Below are positions 53,167 through 62,871 of a DNA stretch of 64,000 nucleotides, piece after piece (position 1 is the stretch's first letter; every line of letters starts with the position of its first letter). The notes under the pieces are model-generated. The model was not told the DNA's origin. It searched no databases and saw only the letters and a program-made list of their open reading frames with translations. The stretch is from HIMB59 sp038124765. Its GTDB lineage: Bacteria > Pseudomonadota > Alphaproteobacteria > HIMB59. The stretch lies in the NCBI GenBank assembly GCA_038124765.1, contig JAYPCO010000001.1, positions 1-64,000 on the forward strand, read 5' to 3'. Made by a program: the position numbers and the translations under genes.

Positions 53167-55020
53167 TATTTTTAAAACTTTAGATAAAATTTGATTTACG
53201 CTGATACCAGATTGTGAATATTGATCGTTGATATCAGATTGATCTATAAATTCATCCTTCATAAAGAAATTTAATATTTGAACGGAATAATTTTTATTTA
53301 AAAGGAAATCATTAACTTGACTGGAAAAACCCCCTATGGAATTTTCTTCAATAGTAATAAAAATATCATGATCTTTGGTTAATTTTTGAATTGTATTTTT
53401 ATCTATCGGCTTAGCAAATCTCATATCAACAACAGTCGATTGAATTTTTTTTAAACGCTTTAATTCATTAGAAACTTCAATTACTTGATTTATTCTTGTT
53501 CCAAGACTTAAAAATGCAACCTTACTGCCCTTAATTATAGTGTTTGACTGACCAATATTAATTTTTTTAAAACTAGAGTTTTCATTATAATTACCGGCTA
53601 AATCTCTTGGATATCTAATCGCTGAGGGAAATGAATTCATTGTGAGTGAGGTAAAAATCATATTCTTTAATTCCTCTCCACATGAGGGCGCCATTACAAC
53701 AAAATTAGGTAAGCAGCAAAGGTAGGTTAAATCAAAAGAACCCGCATGCGTTGCACCATCAGCGCCCACATAACCAGATCGGTCGATTAAAAATCTCACC
53801 GGTAGAGATTGGATAGCAATATCATGTACAACTTGATCGTAGGCTCTTTGTAAAAAAGTTGAGTATATTGCAACATAGGGTTTAATTTTTTCTGTGGCCA
53901 TACCTCCTGCAAACGTAACTGCATGTTGCTCTGCTATACCTACATCAAAAAATCTTTCCGGATAAAGTTCTTGGAATTTATCAAGACCAGTGCCAGAAGG
54001 CATAGCTGCAGTAATAGCTACAACTTTTTTATCCTTTTTAGCTAAATTCGATAGGGTTTCTCCTACAACATGGGTAAAGGTTTTATCTTTTGATTTATTT
54101 TGTGTGCCAGTTTTAATATCAAAACTACTGACACCATGGAACTTATCTTTTGAATTTTCAGCTGGCGCATACCCTTTCCCCTTTTGGGTAATAAGATGCA
54201 AAAAGACAGAACCGTGAAGCTCTTTATTTTTGAATTTTTTAAAAAGTTGAACCAATAACTCTAAGTTATGGCCATCTATAGGGCCTATATAATTAAGGCC
54301 TAAATCCTCAAATAAAGTATTTCCTGTGAGGTATCCTTTTAAATAACCTTCAGTTTTTTTTGCAAAATCACCTACTTCCTCTGGGAGTTTTTTAGTAAAA
54401 TTTTTAACAACATCTCTTAAGTTTTCATAAGTTTTAGAGCTCAATAATTTAACAAGATACTTGCTCATCGCACCGACTGGTTTAGCAATAGACATCTCAT
54501 TATCATTCAAAATAATCAGTGAATTCTTATTTAAATGACCAAGGTTATTTAAACCCTCAAATGCCATTCCAGCGCTAATAGCACCATCACCAATAATGCT
54601 TATTACATCAAAATTTTTATTGAGTAAGTCTCTAGCTGAAGCTATACCCAGATTAGCTGAGATGGACGTGGAGCTATGAGCTGCGCCAAATGGGTCAAAT
54701 TTGCTTTCTGATCGTTTTGTAAATCCCGAGAGACCGTTTTTTTTTCTAAGAGTATGAATTTTAGTTTTTCTTCCAGTTAAAATCTTATGCGGGTATGATT
54801 GATGACCTACATCCCAAATAATTTTATCCATTGGGGTGTCAAAAACATAATGCAGTGCAACTGTTAGCTCTATTACACCTAAGCTAGCACCTAAGTGCCC
54901 ACCTGTTTTAGAAACAGTATCAATGGTAAAATTTCTTAGCTCGCCACAAAGTGACGATAATTCTTTTAAATTTAACTTTTTTAAATCACTAGGGTAATTA
55001 ACTTTATTAAGATACCTCAT
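53158..55020 (-). CDS. dxs: 1-deoxy-D-xylulose-5-phosphate synthase
   Basis: Dxs condenses pyruvate and glyceraldehyde 3-phosphate in the first step of the MEP isoprenoid pathway. The 620-residue thiamine-diphosphate enzyme has the DVGHQSYPHKILTGR region (about 65-79), the ThDP motif GDGAISAGMAFEG...NDNEMSI and the transketolase-like GVADGATHAGSFD-type loop (here VGADGATHAGSFD). It follows xseB by 7 bases. The ispA gene usually found between xseB and dxs in alphaproteobacteria is missing here. Confidence 0.97.
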   Translation of the reverse strand: MRYLNKVNYPSDLKKLNLKELSSLCGELRNFTIDTVSKTGGHLGASLGVIELTVALHYVFDTPMDKIIWDVGHQSYPHKILTGRKTKIHTLRKKNGLSGFTKRSESKFDPFGAAHSSTSISANLGIASARDLLNKNFDVISIIGDGAISAGMAFEGLNNLGHLNKNSLIILNDNEMSIAKPVGAMSKYLVKLLSSKTYENLRDVVKNFTKKLPEEVGDFAKKTEGYLKGYLTGNTLFEDLGLNYIGPIDGHNLELLVQLFKKFKNKELHGSVFLHLITQKGKGYAPAENSKDKFHGVSSFDIKTGTQNKSKDKTFTHVVGETLSNLAKKDKKVVAITAAMPSGTGLDKFQELYPERFFDVGIAEQHAVTFAGGMATEKIKPYVAIYSTFLQRAYDQVVHDIAIQSLPVRFLIDRSGYVGADGATHAGSFDLTYLCCLPNFVVMAPSCGEELKNMIFTSLTMNSFPSAIRYPRDLAGNYNENSSFKKINIGQSNTIIKGSKVAFLSLGTRINQVIEVSNELKRLKKIQSTVVDMRFAKPIDKNTIQKLTKDHDIFITIEENSIGGFSSQVNDFLLNKNYSVQILNFFMKDEFIDQSDINDQYSQSGISVNQILSKVLKILN

Positions 55021-55027
55021 AAAAAAA

Positions 55028-55252
55028 TTAATTGAATTCTTCTAGGGAGAGATCTTTATTTTTTTTTACAATCTTATCAATTTTTAGCTTGGCGTTTTTT
55101 AATTTTTCTTCACAAAAATCTTTTAACTCAACTCCTTCTTCGAATAATTTAATACTATCCTCTAAAGGGGTGTTTTCATCTTCTAAAAGCTCTGAAATCT
55201 CTTCTAGTCTTTTGAGAGCAGATTCAAAAGATTTCTCATTTTTTTTATTCAT
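55028..55252 (-). CDS. xseB: Exodeoxyribonuclease VII small subunit
   Basis: XseB coats the long coiled coil of XseA in exonuclease VII. The 74-residue protein has SFESALKRLEEISELLE followed by LEDSIKLFEEGVEL, the defining helical pair. It sits between the HDAC-like gene (8-base overlap) and dxs, a common alphaproteobacterial order. Confidence 0.94.
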   Translation of the reverse strand: MNKKNEKSFESALKRLEEISELLEDENTPLEDSIKLFEEGVELKDFCEEKLKNAKLKIDKIVKKNKDLSLEEFN

Positions 55253-56168
55253 CTGAATATCTATTTAATACTTTTAAGTGGTTATTTAAACCATTATATA
55301 AGCCCTTCATGTCATACCCGCCTTCTAAAACTGATATTATGGGAATATTATTTGCAAATTTTTCTACAATTTTTTCGGTTACCCAAAAAAAGTCCTCATC
55401 TTGAAGGTTAATAGATGCTAGAGGATCTAGTTCATGAGCATCAAAACCTGCAGAAAAATACACTAAATCAAAATGTTCATTTATCTTATCTATTATTTTA
55501 GCACTAAAAAGATCTTGAAATAATTTTGAGTCACAGCCACTAGGTAAAGGGCAGTTAAATATATTCCCCAATCCAACCTCCTCCTCGCTTCCGGTGCCGG
55601 GATAAAATGGATATTGATGAGATGAGGCATAAAATATGTTAGGTTCGTTTTCAAAAATATGTTGGGTTCCATTCCCATGATGCACATCAAAATCTACAAT
55701 TAAGATTTTATTAAATTTTTTGCTCTCAAGTGCGTATTTAGCTGAAATGGCAACATTATTAAAAACTCCAAAGCCCATAGCTTTACTAAATTCTGCATGG
55801 TGACCAGGAGGACGATGAGCACAAAAATAAACAGATTTTGTCTCATTTTTTTCAATAATTTTTCTTACAGGGTCTACGCTACCCCCTACTGCATAGAGGT
55901 AGCTATTTAAACTACTCGGACTCGCGATCGTATCTGGGTCAAAATAGGTATAGCCGGATTTTGGAATGCCATTAAAAATACCATCAACGTAGTTTTTATC
56001 ATGTGTAAGCGAAATTAGCTCTTTTGATGCCAGTGAGGGTTTATAAAAATGATGATTTTTATACTCTTTATCTAATAAGTTTTTGACAGTTTTAATTCTT
56101 TCTACCGATTCAGGATGAGAACCCGTATCGTGGTTATAGTATTCATCTGTATAATAAAAATTAATCAT
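55245..56168 (-). CDS. Histone deacetylase/acetylpolyamine amidohydrolase family protein
   Basis: The 307-residue zinc hydrolase has the family motifs RPPGHHAE (tandem active-site histidines, about 119-126), DFDVHHGNGTQHIF (metal Asp and His, about 159-172) and SAGFDAHELDPL (second metal Asp). In bacteria such enzymes deacetylate acetylpolyamines, acetoin-related compounds or other acyl amides; the substrate here is unknown. Its start overlaps the upstream amidotransferase-like gene by 8 bases, suggesting linked function or simply streamlining. Confidence 0.9.
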   Translation of the reverse strand: MINFYYTDEYYNHDTGSHPESVERIKTVKNLLDKEYKNHHFYKPSLASKELISLTHDKNYVDGIFNGIPKSGYTYFDPDTIASPSSLNSYLYAVGGSVDPVRKIIEKNETKSVYFCAHRPPGHHAEFSKAMGFGVFNNVAISAKYALESKKFNKILIVDFDVHHGNGTQHIFENEPNIFYASSHQYPFYPGTGSEEEVGLGNIFNCPLPSGCDSKLFQDLFSAKIIDKINEHFDLVYFSAGFDAHELDPLASINLQDEDFFWVTEKIVEKFANNIPIISVLEGGYDMKGLYNGLNNHLKVLNRYSDE

Positions 56169-56838
56169 TTAGAATTCTTAAAATTGTGTTTCTTAACCAT
56201 CTATAGTTATCTAATTTAAATCTATCATAGTCCTTTAATATATTGGATAGTTTATCGGTACCTTTTTTTATGTTCTCTAAATTGCCATACCATTGTGAAA
56301 TCATATGAGAATTAACTTCAGGATGGAACTGAAAACCATAAATATTTTTATTGATAATTTTATACGCATCTACTTCAAAAATCCTACCTTGGGCTAATAC
56401 ATTCATATTTTTATTATAGCAAATACCTTCGTTGTGAAACTGCAGAAAACTCATTTTTGATTTTTTAAAAAATTTCTTTTCACAATTTAAAGATTGTCTA
56501 TAACCTACTTCAACTCTTTTAGATCTATCTTTAATTATCCTAGATCCAAAAAATTTAGCAATAAGCTGTGCGCCAAGACAAATTCCAATAGTGGATTTAT
56601 TCAATGCAAAGATTTTAGAAATAAATTTATATTCATCCTTAATAAATCTGGATTTACTATTTGCGCTCATTTTACCACCAAAAAGGATTATCAAATCAAA
56701 GCTATTAATTATTTTATTAGTGATTTTATTTAAATGTTTATAGCTAACGGTAGTTAAAAGAAAGTTTTGATAGAGTATCCTAGATATATTCCCAATATCA
56801 TTATATTCATGATGGGTGACCAATAGGACTTTTTTCAT
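56161..56838 (-). CDS. Class I glutamine amidotransferase-like protein (GMP synthase-like)
   Basis: The 225-residue protein has a GATase class I core with the nucleophile elbow GICLGAQ (cysteine about 94) and the catalytic GFQFHPEV (about 175-182). A stand-alone protein of this type hydrolyses glutamine or gamma-glutamyl compounds. It is not GuaA: no synthetase domain follows. It starts 32 bases inside ftsW and overlaps the HDAC-like gene, so it sits where murG is expected in the dcw cluster. Substrate is unknown. Confidence 0.82.
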   Translation of the reverse strand: MKKVLLVTHHEYNDIGNISRILYQNFLLTTVSYKHLNKITNKIINSFDLIILFGGKMSANSKSRFIKDEYKFISKIFALNKSTIGICLGAQLIAKFFGSRIIKDRSKRVEVGYRQSLNCEKKFFKKSKMSFLQFHNEGICYNKNMNVLAQGRIFEVDAYKIINKNIYGFQFHPEVNSHMISQWYGNLENIKKGTDKLSNILKDYDRFKLDNYRWLRNTILRILND

Positions 56839-57910
56839 TTTTGGTAAAGTTTATCACTGTACCAAAAATTATTGCATATGAAAGCATTGATGAACCTCCA
56901 TAGCTTATGAAAGGTAAGGTCATTCCAGTAGGGGGAATAAGATTTATAGCGGAACCTATATTAATAAAAGCTTGTATACATATTAAAAAACAAAGACTAA
57001 AAACCGTATTTGATAAAAATAAGTTTGAAAAATTATAGGAGGATCTTCTTGTTAATATAAAAAATAGAGGGTACAAAAATGCTACAAAAACTCCGAAAAT
57101 TAGACCAAATTCCTCAATCAAAATAGCAAAAATAAAATCATTATGTGACTCAGGTATAGAGTATTTTAATTGACCCTCGCCTAAACCTACCCCGAATATA
57201 CCACCACTTTGAATAGCATTTAAACTTCGAGAAACTTGAGAGTTTTCATTAAAGAGAAAGTTTTCAATTCTAATTTGAACATGGTCAAATAACGAGTATG
57301 CTAAAATAACAAAGAGCATACCCAATAAAGATAGTAAAAAAAATAATTTTAAATTTCTAAAGTAGAGGATTAAAATTAAAAAAAATGATGCAATATATAC
57401 TAATAACGTGCCTATATCAGGTTGTAAAAGCAATAAAGCAACTACCAAACTCATTAATGTAACTGCACTAAATAAATATATTTTTTTTTGAGTTTTAATA
57501 AATAAATAACAAAACCATGATATAAAACAAATAAACGGTCCCTTTAAAATTTCAGATGGCTGTATTGAGATAATCTTTAAATTTATCCACCTAGTTGCAC
57601 CTTTTATTTCATACCCTAAGATTGGAACAAAAATTAATAATATTACAAAGAGAATAGTGAGTATATTTAATGTCTTACGCAAATCATCTTTGGATATAAA
57701 AGTTAAAAAAATTAACAAGTTAATTGATATAATGATGTAAAGAATATGTTTGATTAATAAAATGCTTGAGTACTCAGATCCAATTAAAGAGTAAATGGCA
57801 AGTAGCCCAATAAAAGATAAAATGGAAGGGACTACAAATAATCTCTTCGAAAGTGCATACCAGTTTAATCCTAATAATGATTGATCATCTCTAAATAGTA
57901 TATTTTTCAA
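56807..57910 (-). CDS. ftsW: Peptidoglycan glycosyltransferase FtsW (SEDS family)
   Basis: FtsW polymerises septal glycan strands with FtsI. The 367-residue protein has about ten membrane helices and the SEDS signatures: GATRWINLKIISIQPSE (about 105-121), a long extracytoplasmic loop with NDFIFAILIEEFG, and PPTGMTLPFISYGGSS near the end. The start is TTG at 57910, overlapping the murD stop as TTGA. The dcw order breaks after this gene. Confidence 0.95.
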   Translation of the reverse strand: MKNILFRDDQSLLGLNWYALSKRLFVVPSILSFIGLLAIYSLIGSEYSSILLIKHILYIIISINLLIFLTFISKDDLRKTLNILTILFVILLIFVPILGYEIKGATRWINLKIISIQPSEILKGPFICFISWFCYLFIKTQKKIYLFSAVTLMSLVVALLLLQPDIGTLLVYIASFFLILILYFRNLKLFFLLSLLGMLFVILAYSLFDHVQIRIENFLFNENSQVSRSLNAIQSGGIFGVGLGEGQLKYSIPESHNDFIFAILIEEFGLIFGVFVAFLYPLFFILTRRSSYNFSNLFLSNTVFSLCFLICIQAFINIGSAINLIPPTGMTLPFISYGGSSMLSYAIIFGTVINFTKNEKSPIGHPS

Positions 57911-59136
57911 ATTTTAGAACTCTTTAATAATTGATTAAAATGTAATCCTCTATCGGCGTAATTTTTATAATTATCAAAAGACTCTCCACCCGGTGAAAAT
58001 AAAATAATTTCATAATTATATTTTTTTATTGAAATAGAGATAAAGTCGATAAGGTCATCTAATCTGTTAAATAAGATAGATGTAGAATTTTTAAGGATAA
58101 TTAAATTGGAAATTTTTTCTGCATGCACTCCAAATATTAGCACAAGAGTATTTTTAATAGGCATAGGCAAAGTTTTACTTACTTTTGGGATACCACCTAA
58201 AACTAATATCTTTTTTAAATTTTTAAGAAGATTAATTTTGATAATTGCATTTTCAAGATTTGTGCACTTACTGTCATTATAAATTTTTAGTTTTTTTCTA
58301 CTAATCACTAATTGATTTCTAAAAGAAAGCTCTTTTAATAACTTATCGTTATAGTTAATTTTGCTATCAAAATTTTTCATAAATACTCTAATTAATTTTT
58401 TATTATTGAAATTAATTGATTGTTGTGGATCCTTCTTGTTAGTACTTAAATTGGGAATAACAATCGCTTTAGGATATTTTTTTTTATCAATATAAATTTT
58501 AGGTGCAAAGAAAAATCCTTCTTTAATTAAAAAAGAATAAATTTTTAATTTAGCATCAATATATTTTTTTAAAGTAGAATGATATTTAATATGGTCATTA
58601 TATATGTTCGTTATAATTGCATAATCTAATTTTAAATTTTGAATTTTATCTAGTTGATATGAGCTTAACTCAATAATAATAATTTCAGTTTTAGATAAAA
58701 AATTACTTAAATCTTTTTTTTCTAAAATGGTATTTCCAAAGTTACCGATTATTACAGTATTATAGTATTTAGATAAAATTTGATGTAAGTAAGAACAGAT
58801 TGTTGACTTTCCCTCTGTCCCTGTTATGCCAATAATTTTTTGATTTTTGATCTCTATAGAAAGAAAATCTAGATCTATAATTATTTTTTTTTTAAAATTA
58901 TATAAAAAATGACTTTTATTTATTTTTATTGATGGTGAAACAATAAAATAGTCAATTGATGTTAATGACTTAATGACTTTATTGTAATTAATAAAATTTT
59001 TATTTTTATTGTCAAAAATCAGGTCATCATAAATTTTAAAATTGTATTTTTTATTTATTAGGTACTGTTCAATTGATTTTCCTGATACGCCATAGCCATA
59101 AATCAAAAATTTTGAATTTTTATTGATATTTAACAA
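57907..59136 (-). CDS. murD: UDP-N-acetylmuramoylalanine--D-glutamate ligase
   Basis: MurD adds D-glutamate to UDP-MurNAc-L-Ala in the cytosol. The 409-residue protein is short for the family (about 440) and divergent. It keeps the ATP loop GITGTEGKST (about 103-112), a TNIYNDHIKYHSTLKKYIDAK metal/ligand segment and a NDSKCTN motif. The TEGKST form replaces the usual TNGKTT. The start is TTG at 59136, directly after the mraY stop. Confidence 0.92.
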   Translation of the reverse strand: MLNINKNSKFLIYGYGVSGKSIEQYLINKKYNFKIYDDLIFDNKNKNFINYNKVIKSLTSIDYFIVSPSIKINKSHFLYNFKKKIIIDLDFLSIEIKNQKIIGITGTEGKSTICSYLHQILSKYYNTVIIGNFGNTILEKKDLSNFLSKTEIIIIELSSYQLDKIQNLKLDYAIITNIYNDHIKYHSTLKKYIDAKLKIYSFLIKEGFFFAPKIYIDKKKYPKAIVIPNLSTNKKDPQQSINFNNKKLIRVFMKNFDSKINYNDKLLKELSFRNQLVISRKKLKIYNDSKCTNLENAIIKINLLKNLKKILVLGGIPKVSKTLPMPIKNTLVLIFGVHAEKISNLIILKNSTSILFNRLDDLIDFISISIKKYNYEIILFSPGGESFDNYKNYADRGLHFNQLLKSSKI

Positions 59137-60213
59137 TTATCTTATCTTCAACAGTGAGAGTGCAATTAAACAAAAAATAAAACTAATTATCCAAAATCTA
59201 ATGACAATTTTTTGTTCATTTAAGCCTTTTTTTTCATAGTGATGATGTAATGGGGCCATTAAAAAGACCCTCTTGCCTTTAGAAATTTTAAAATAAGTTA
59301 CTTGAATTAGAACCGATAATGTCTCGATAACAAATAGACCCCCTGCTACTGCCAAAACAAATTCTTGTTTCAACAAAATAGAAGATACCGCTAATGAAGC
59401 GCCAAGGGATTGAGAACCCGTATCGCCCATAAATATTGATGCGGGGTTTGAATTAAACCAGAGAAAGCCCAGTAGAGCTCCAATAGCTGCAGTGCAAAAA
59501 ATAACTATTTCACCTGAGCCTGATATATAATTAACTAAAAGATAATCAGAGTAGTTTATATTACCAATAACATAGGCAAAGATTGCAAATGTTAAAAATA
59601 CAAACACTAAAGGCATTGATACCAAACCATCTAAGCCATCAGTTAAGTTAGTTGCGTTTGTTGATCCAATAATAATAAATAAAATCAATGGAAAATAAAA
59701 AACACCAAGATCAACAGAGCTATTTTTTAAAAAAGGAATATTAAAATGTTCAATGTCTAGGTTTAGATTTAGAATTATAAAATATAGTATAACTGTAAAA
59801 GCTAATTGAAGTGAAAACTTTTTTTTGGATGAAATTCCTTTTCCAAGTCTTAATTTTTGATGATCATCGTAGTATCCAATAAAACCAAACATAATTAATG
59901 TTAATATAAGAAGATAATTAAATTTTGAAAAATCAGATGTCCAAAGAATTGTGCTTAGTATAATGGAAAATAAAATCAATACACCCCCAAGTGTTGGTGT
60001 TCCTTTTTTAGATAAGTGAGTCGATGGTCCATCACCCCTTATTGGCTGGCCTTGAGGGTATAACCTAGACTGAACTCTAATCCAATAATTCATAAAATTT
60101 AATACGATTAAAAATGAAGTTATTAATGACAATCCAGATCGAAATGAAATATAGCCAAACAAATTAAATAAAAAGGTATGATCCTTTAGTGAAAAGAGTA
60201 AATCAGCTAACAT
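59137..60213 (-). CDS. mraY: Phospho-N-acetylmuramoyl-pentapeptide transferase
   Basis: MraY makes lipid I by moving the muramoyl-pentapeptide onto undecaprenyl phosphate. The 358-residue membrane protein has ten helices, GTPTLGGVLIL (about 71-81), FIGYYDDHQKL, NATNLTDGLDGL (about 187-198) and APLHHHYEKKG (about 322-332). These include the catalytic aspartates and the histidine motif. It overlaps murF by 11 bases. Confidence 0.97.
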   Translation of the reverse strand: MLADLLFSLKDHTFLFNLFGYISFRSGLSLITSFLIVLNFMNYWIRVQSRLYPQGQPIRGDGPSTHLSKKGTPTLGGVLILFSIILSTILWTSDFSKFNYLLILTLIMFGFIGYYDDHQKLRLGKGISSKKKFSLQLAFTVILYFIILNLNLDIEHFNIPFLKNSSVDLGVFYFPLILFIIIGSTNATNLTDGLDGLVSMPLVFVFLTFAIFAYVIGNINYSDYLLVNYISGSGEIVIFCTAAIGALLGFLWFNSNPASIFMGDTGSQSLGASLAVSSILLKQEFVLAVAGGLFVIETLSVLIQVTYFKISKGKRVFLMAPLHHHYEKKGLNEQKIVIRFWIISFIFCLIALSLLKIR

Positions 60214-61504
60214 TTTGAACTATCTTTTGTAAGTTATTAGAATTAGAGCCCATTACAAACATATTTTGACCCTGCTTAATGAGTTTAGGAGATTGAGAAA
60301 TATAGGAATTTACATCATTAAAAAATTTATAAATTGGGAATATCTTTTGAAATTTGTAAAACTCTTTACCGATAAATATTACTGAAACTAAATTAATAGA
60401 ATTAACTAAATTCAAAATCTCTAAATGATATGAATCGGTCAAATTTCCAAGTTCCTTCATTGACCCAAGAATAAACATCTTTTTTTGTAGTTTTTTGTGA
60501 TGAAATTCTAATATTTGTCTCTTTAATGAATAAGGACTTGCATTATAGCTATGATCAAAAATTTTAACTTTTTTATTATTAAATAAACCTTTTTTTATCA
60601 AACCCCTGCCTTCTAATATTGCACTCTCATAAAAAAAATTTTTATTTTTAATTTGTTTAATAAATATTTGTAAAAATAAAAAGGAAATTATAGCAATGTC
60701 AAAGTATACACCCTCTCTTTCTGAAGTTATTTGAAAAGATTTATTATGATTTTTTAAATTAATTTTATAAAATTTATTGAACTTTTTTGAACTATAAATT
60801 AAAGATTTTATATTCACTTTTTTGATATTCGATTTTTTTAAAATAAAAGAGGGCAATTTTTTAAAATCATAATGAAAATTAATTAATCCCTTAATCAGTC
60901 TATTTGAGTTAAATATTTCTATTTTATTTCTAATTAGTTCTTCAAAGTTTTTAAAATTACCAATATGTGAGTTTTCAATATTTGTTATTAGAGAATAATG
61001 CGGATTTAAAATATTAATCAATTTTTTCATTTCATTTTTATTATTAATACCTAATTCAAAAATTGAAAACTTAGTGTCGAGTTTCATGTTCATAATTGAA
61101 AAACGCAATCCAAGAAGATTATTAAAATTTTTAAATGAACGATAAGTTAAATAATTATTATTATTGAGTATTTGAAATAGATTTTCTTTTATTGTCGATT
61201 TACCTACAGACCCTGTTACAGCAATTATTTTGCCTTTATAAGATTGGATAAGAAATTTGACATATTTATCAATAAATTTGAGTGTATCTTTGACAAAAAG
61301 TATATTCTCATTATCAATCTTTTTATTGACTATTATTAGTTTTGCTTTTTTATCAATTGCCGCTTGATAATGATCACTTCCGTCTTTTTTATCACTTTTA
61401 ATACCGATAAAAATATCATTCTCTTTTAGCAATCTCGTATCAAATATAATTCTACTATCGTATGTATTTTTTAAATATTCAATGTGCTTAAATGTTTTGA
61501 GCAT
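60203..61504 (-). CDS. murF: UDP-N-acetylmuramoyl-tripeptide--D-alanyl-D-alanine ligase
   Basis: MurF adds the D-Ala-D-Ala dipeptide to the muropeptide precursor. The 433-residue protein shows FDTRLLKENDIFIGIK at the substrate-binding domain, the ATP loop VTGSVGKSTIKE (about 94-105), a FELGINNKNEMKKL segment and SYNASPYSLK. It is lysine- and asparagine-rich and divergent from typical MurF, but all core motifs are visible. It overlaps murE by 17 bases. Confidence 0.92.
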   Translation of the reverse strand: MLKTFKHIEYLKNTYDSRIIFDTRLLKENDIFIGIKSDKKDGSDHYQAAIDKKAKLIIVNKKIDNENILFVKDTLKFIDKYVKFLIQSYKGKIIAVTGSVGKSTIKENLFQILNNNNYLTYRSFKNFNNLLGLRFSIMNMKLDTKFSIFELGINNKNEMKKLINILNPHYSLITNIENSHIGNFKNFEELIRNKIEIFNSNRLIKGLINFHYDFKKLPSFILKKSNIKKVNIKSLIYSSKKFNKFYKINLKNHNKSFQITSEREGVYFDIAIISFLFLQIFIKQIKNKNFFYESAILEGRGLIKKGLFNNKKVKIFDHSYNASPYSLKRQILEFHHKKLQKKMFILGSMKELGNLTDSYHLEILNLVNSINLVSVIFIGKEFYKFQKIFPIYKFFNDVNSYISQSPKLIKQGQNMFVMGSNSNNLQKIVQNVS

Positions 61505-62867
61505 ATTTCTTCACTGTATCCAAGTCATTGAATTTATTAATTTTATTCTTATAAATTTGGGTTTGCTCATGCCCCTTGCCCGCAATTATCAAAATACCAG
61601 ATCTCTGATTTAGTAATTTGATGCCAAATTTAATAGCTTTAGATCGCGATCCTATATTAATACCATTCTTTGAGTGCTTCATTAAAGTATTTCTAATTCT
61701 TGATGGGTCTTCAGATCGAGGATTATCATCAGTAATAATTTGTAAATCAGTGTGCTTAGATGCTATAGATGCCATTAAAGATCTTTTATATTTATCTCTG
61801 TCTCCCCCACAACCAAAAATTATTATTTTATGAAATGAAAATTTAGATAAATTTCCTAATAGGTTTTTAAAAGCATCTGGGGTGTGAGCATAGTCAATTA
61901 CTATAAAAGAATTATTATTAAGCCTATATATTTCAGATCTTCCAGGCGGTAGTATTTTATTATTTATTGTCTTAGGTATTTTATTTGTAATGAGCTTAAA
62001 TAAAATCAAGTTTGACAATATATTCATATAAACAAAATCACTAAAAGCTGTAAAAGAGAATTCTAATTTATTATAAATAATTTGATAGGTGATAGGATCT
62101 TTATTTATAAGATTAATTTTATTATCTTTAATGAAGCTCTCTTGAAAAATTATATTTTTTGAAATGGAATTTACTTTTTTTGTTAGGCGACTGTCTTGGA
62201 TTAAAATTTTGGACGTTGCTTTTGCGTGCTTTTTAATTAATTTTATTTTAGAATTATGGTAATTCTGAATTGTTTTGTGGTAATCTAAGTGATCTGATTT
62301 TAAATTAGTTAAAACCAGATAGTCATAACTTATATTTCCAAGTCTTCCCTCACAAAAGCCAATACTAGATGCTTCAATAAAAGCATATTTCACCTTTTGT
62401 TTAATTGAAAAATCTAACATATCTAATATTTCTAAATAGTGGGGTGTTGTGTTATTTAAACTCTTAATTTTTTTAGCATTAACGAAAAAACCAACTGTTC
62501 CGATATAACATGAGTTAAATTTATTCAAATTCATTAACTTATGGCATCCATATGCAATGGAAGTTTTGCCATCGGTTCCAGTAACAAAGATTATTTTAAG
62601 TTGATTTATAGGGTAAAATTTATGGCTAATACCGATGAGCTCTTTTTCAGAACTATAGTGAAAGTAATTTATTGTTTTATTTATTGCTAAATGATTAAAT
62701 TTTTTATTACACAAAATATATTTGCACTTTTTCTTAATTGCCTTCTTCTGATAATAAATAAATCTATTTTCTTTAGAGGTATTAATAAAATAAATTGATT
62801 TTAATGAAAGATCTTGCCAATTTGATTTAATCTTATAACCATTTTTTTTTAGTAGTTCTAAATTCAT
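61488..62867 (-). CDS. murE: UDP-N-acetylmuramoyl-L-alanyl-D-glutamate--2,6-diaminopimelate ligase
   Basis: MurE adds the third stem amino acid. The 459-residue protein has the ATP loop FVTGTDGKTS (about 94-103), TNLKSDHLDYH (about 185-195), the carbamylated-lysine segment and DDNPRSEDP (about 385). The DNPR motif marks specificity for meso-diaminopimelate. The N-terminal domain is shorter than usual. It starts 5 bases after ftsI ends. Confidence 0.94.
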   Translation of the reverse strand: MNLELLKKNGYKIKSNWQDLSLKSIYFINTSKENRFIYYQKKAIKKKCKYILCNKKFNHLAINKTINYFHYSSEKELIGISHKFYPINQLKIIFVTGTDGKTSIAYGCHKLMNLNKFNSCYIGTVGFFVNAKKIKSLNNTTPHYLEILDMLDFSIKQKVKYAFIEASSIGFCEGRLGNISYDYLVLTNLKSDHLDYHKTIQNYHNSKIKLIKKHAKATSKILIQDSRLTKKVNSISKNIIFQESFIKDNKINLINKDPITYQIIYNKLEFSFTAFSDFVYMNILSNLILFKLITNKIPKTINNKILPPGRSEIYRLNNNSFIVIDYAHTPDAFKNLLGNLSKFSFHKIIIFGCGGDRDKYKRSLMASIASKHTDLQIITDDNPRSEDPSRIRNTLMKHSKNGINIGSRSKAIKFGIKLLNQRSGILIIAGKGHEQTQIYKNKINKFNDLDTVKKYAQNI

Positions 62868-62871
62868 TAAA

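Noticed and set aside
56161..56838. GuaA (GMP synthase)
   Set aside because: Only the amidotransferase domain is present, at 225 residues, with no ATP pyrophosphatase or dimerisation domain.
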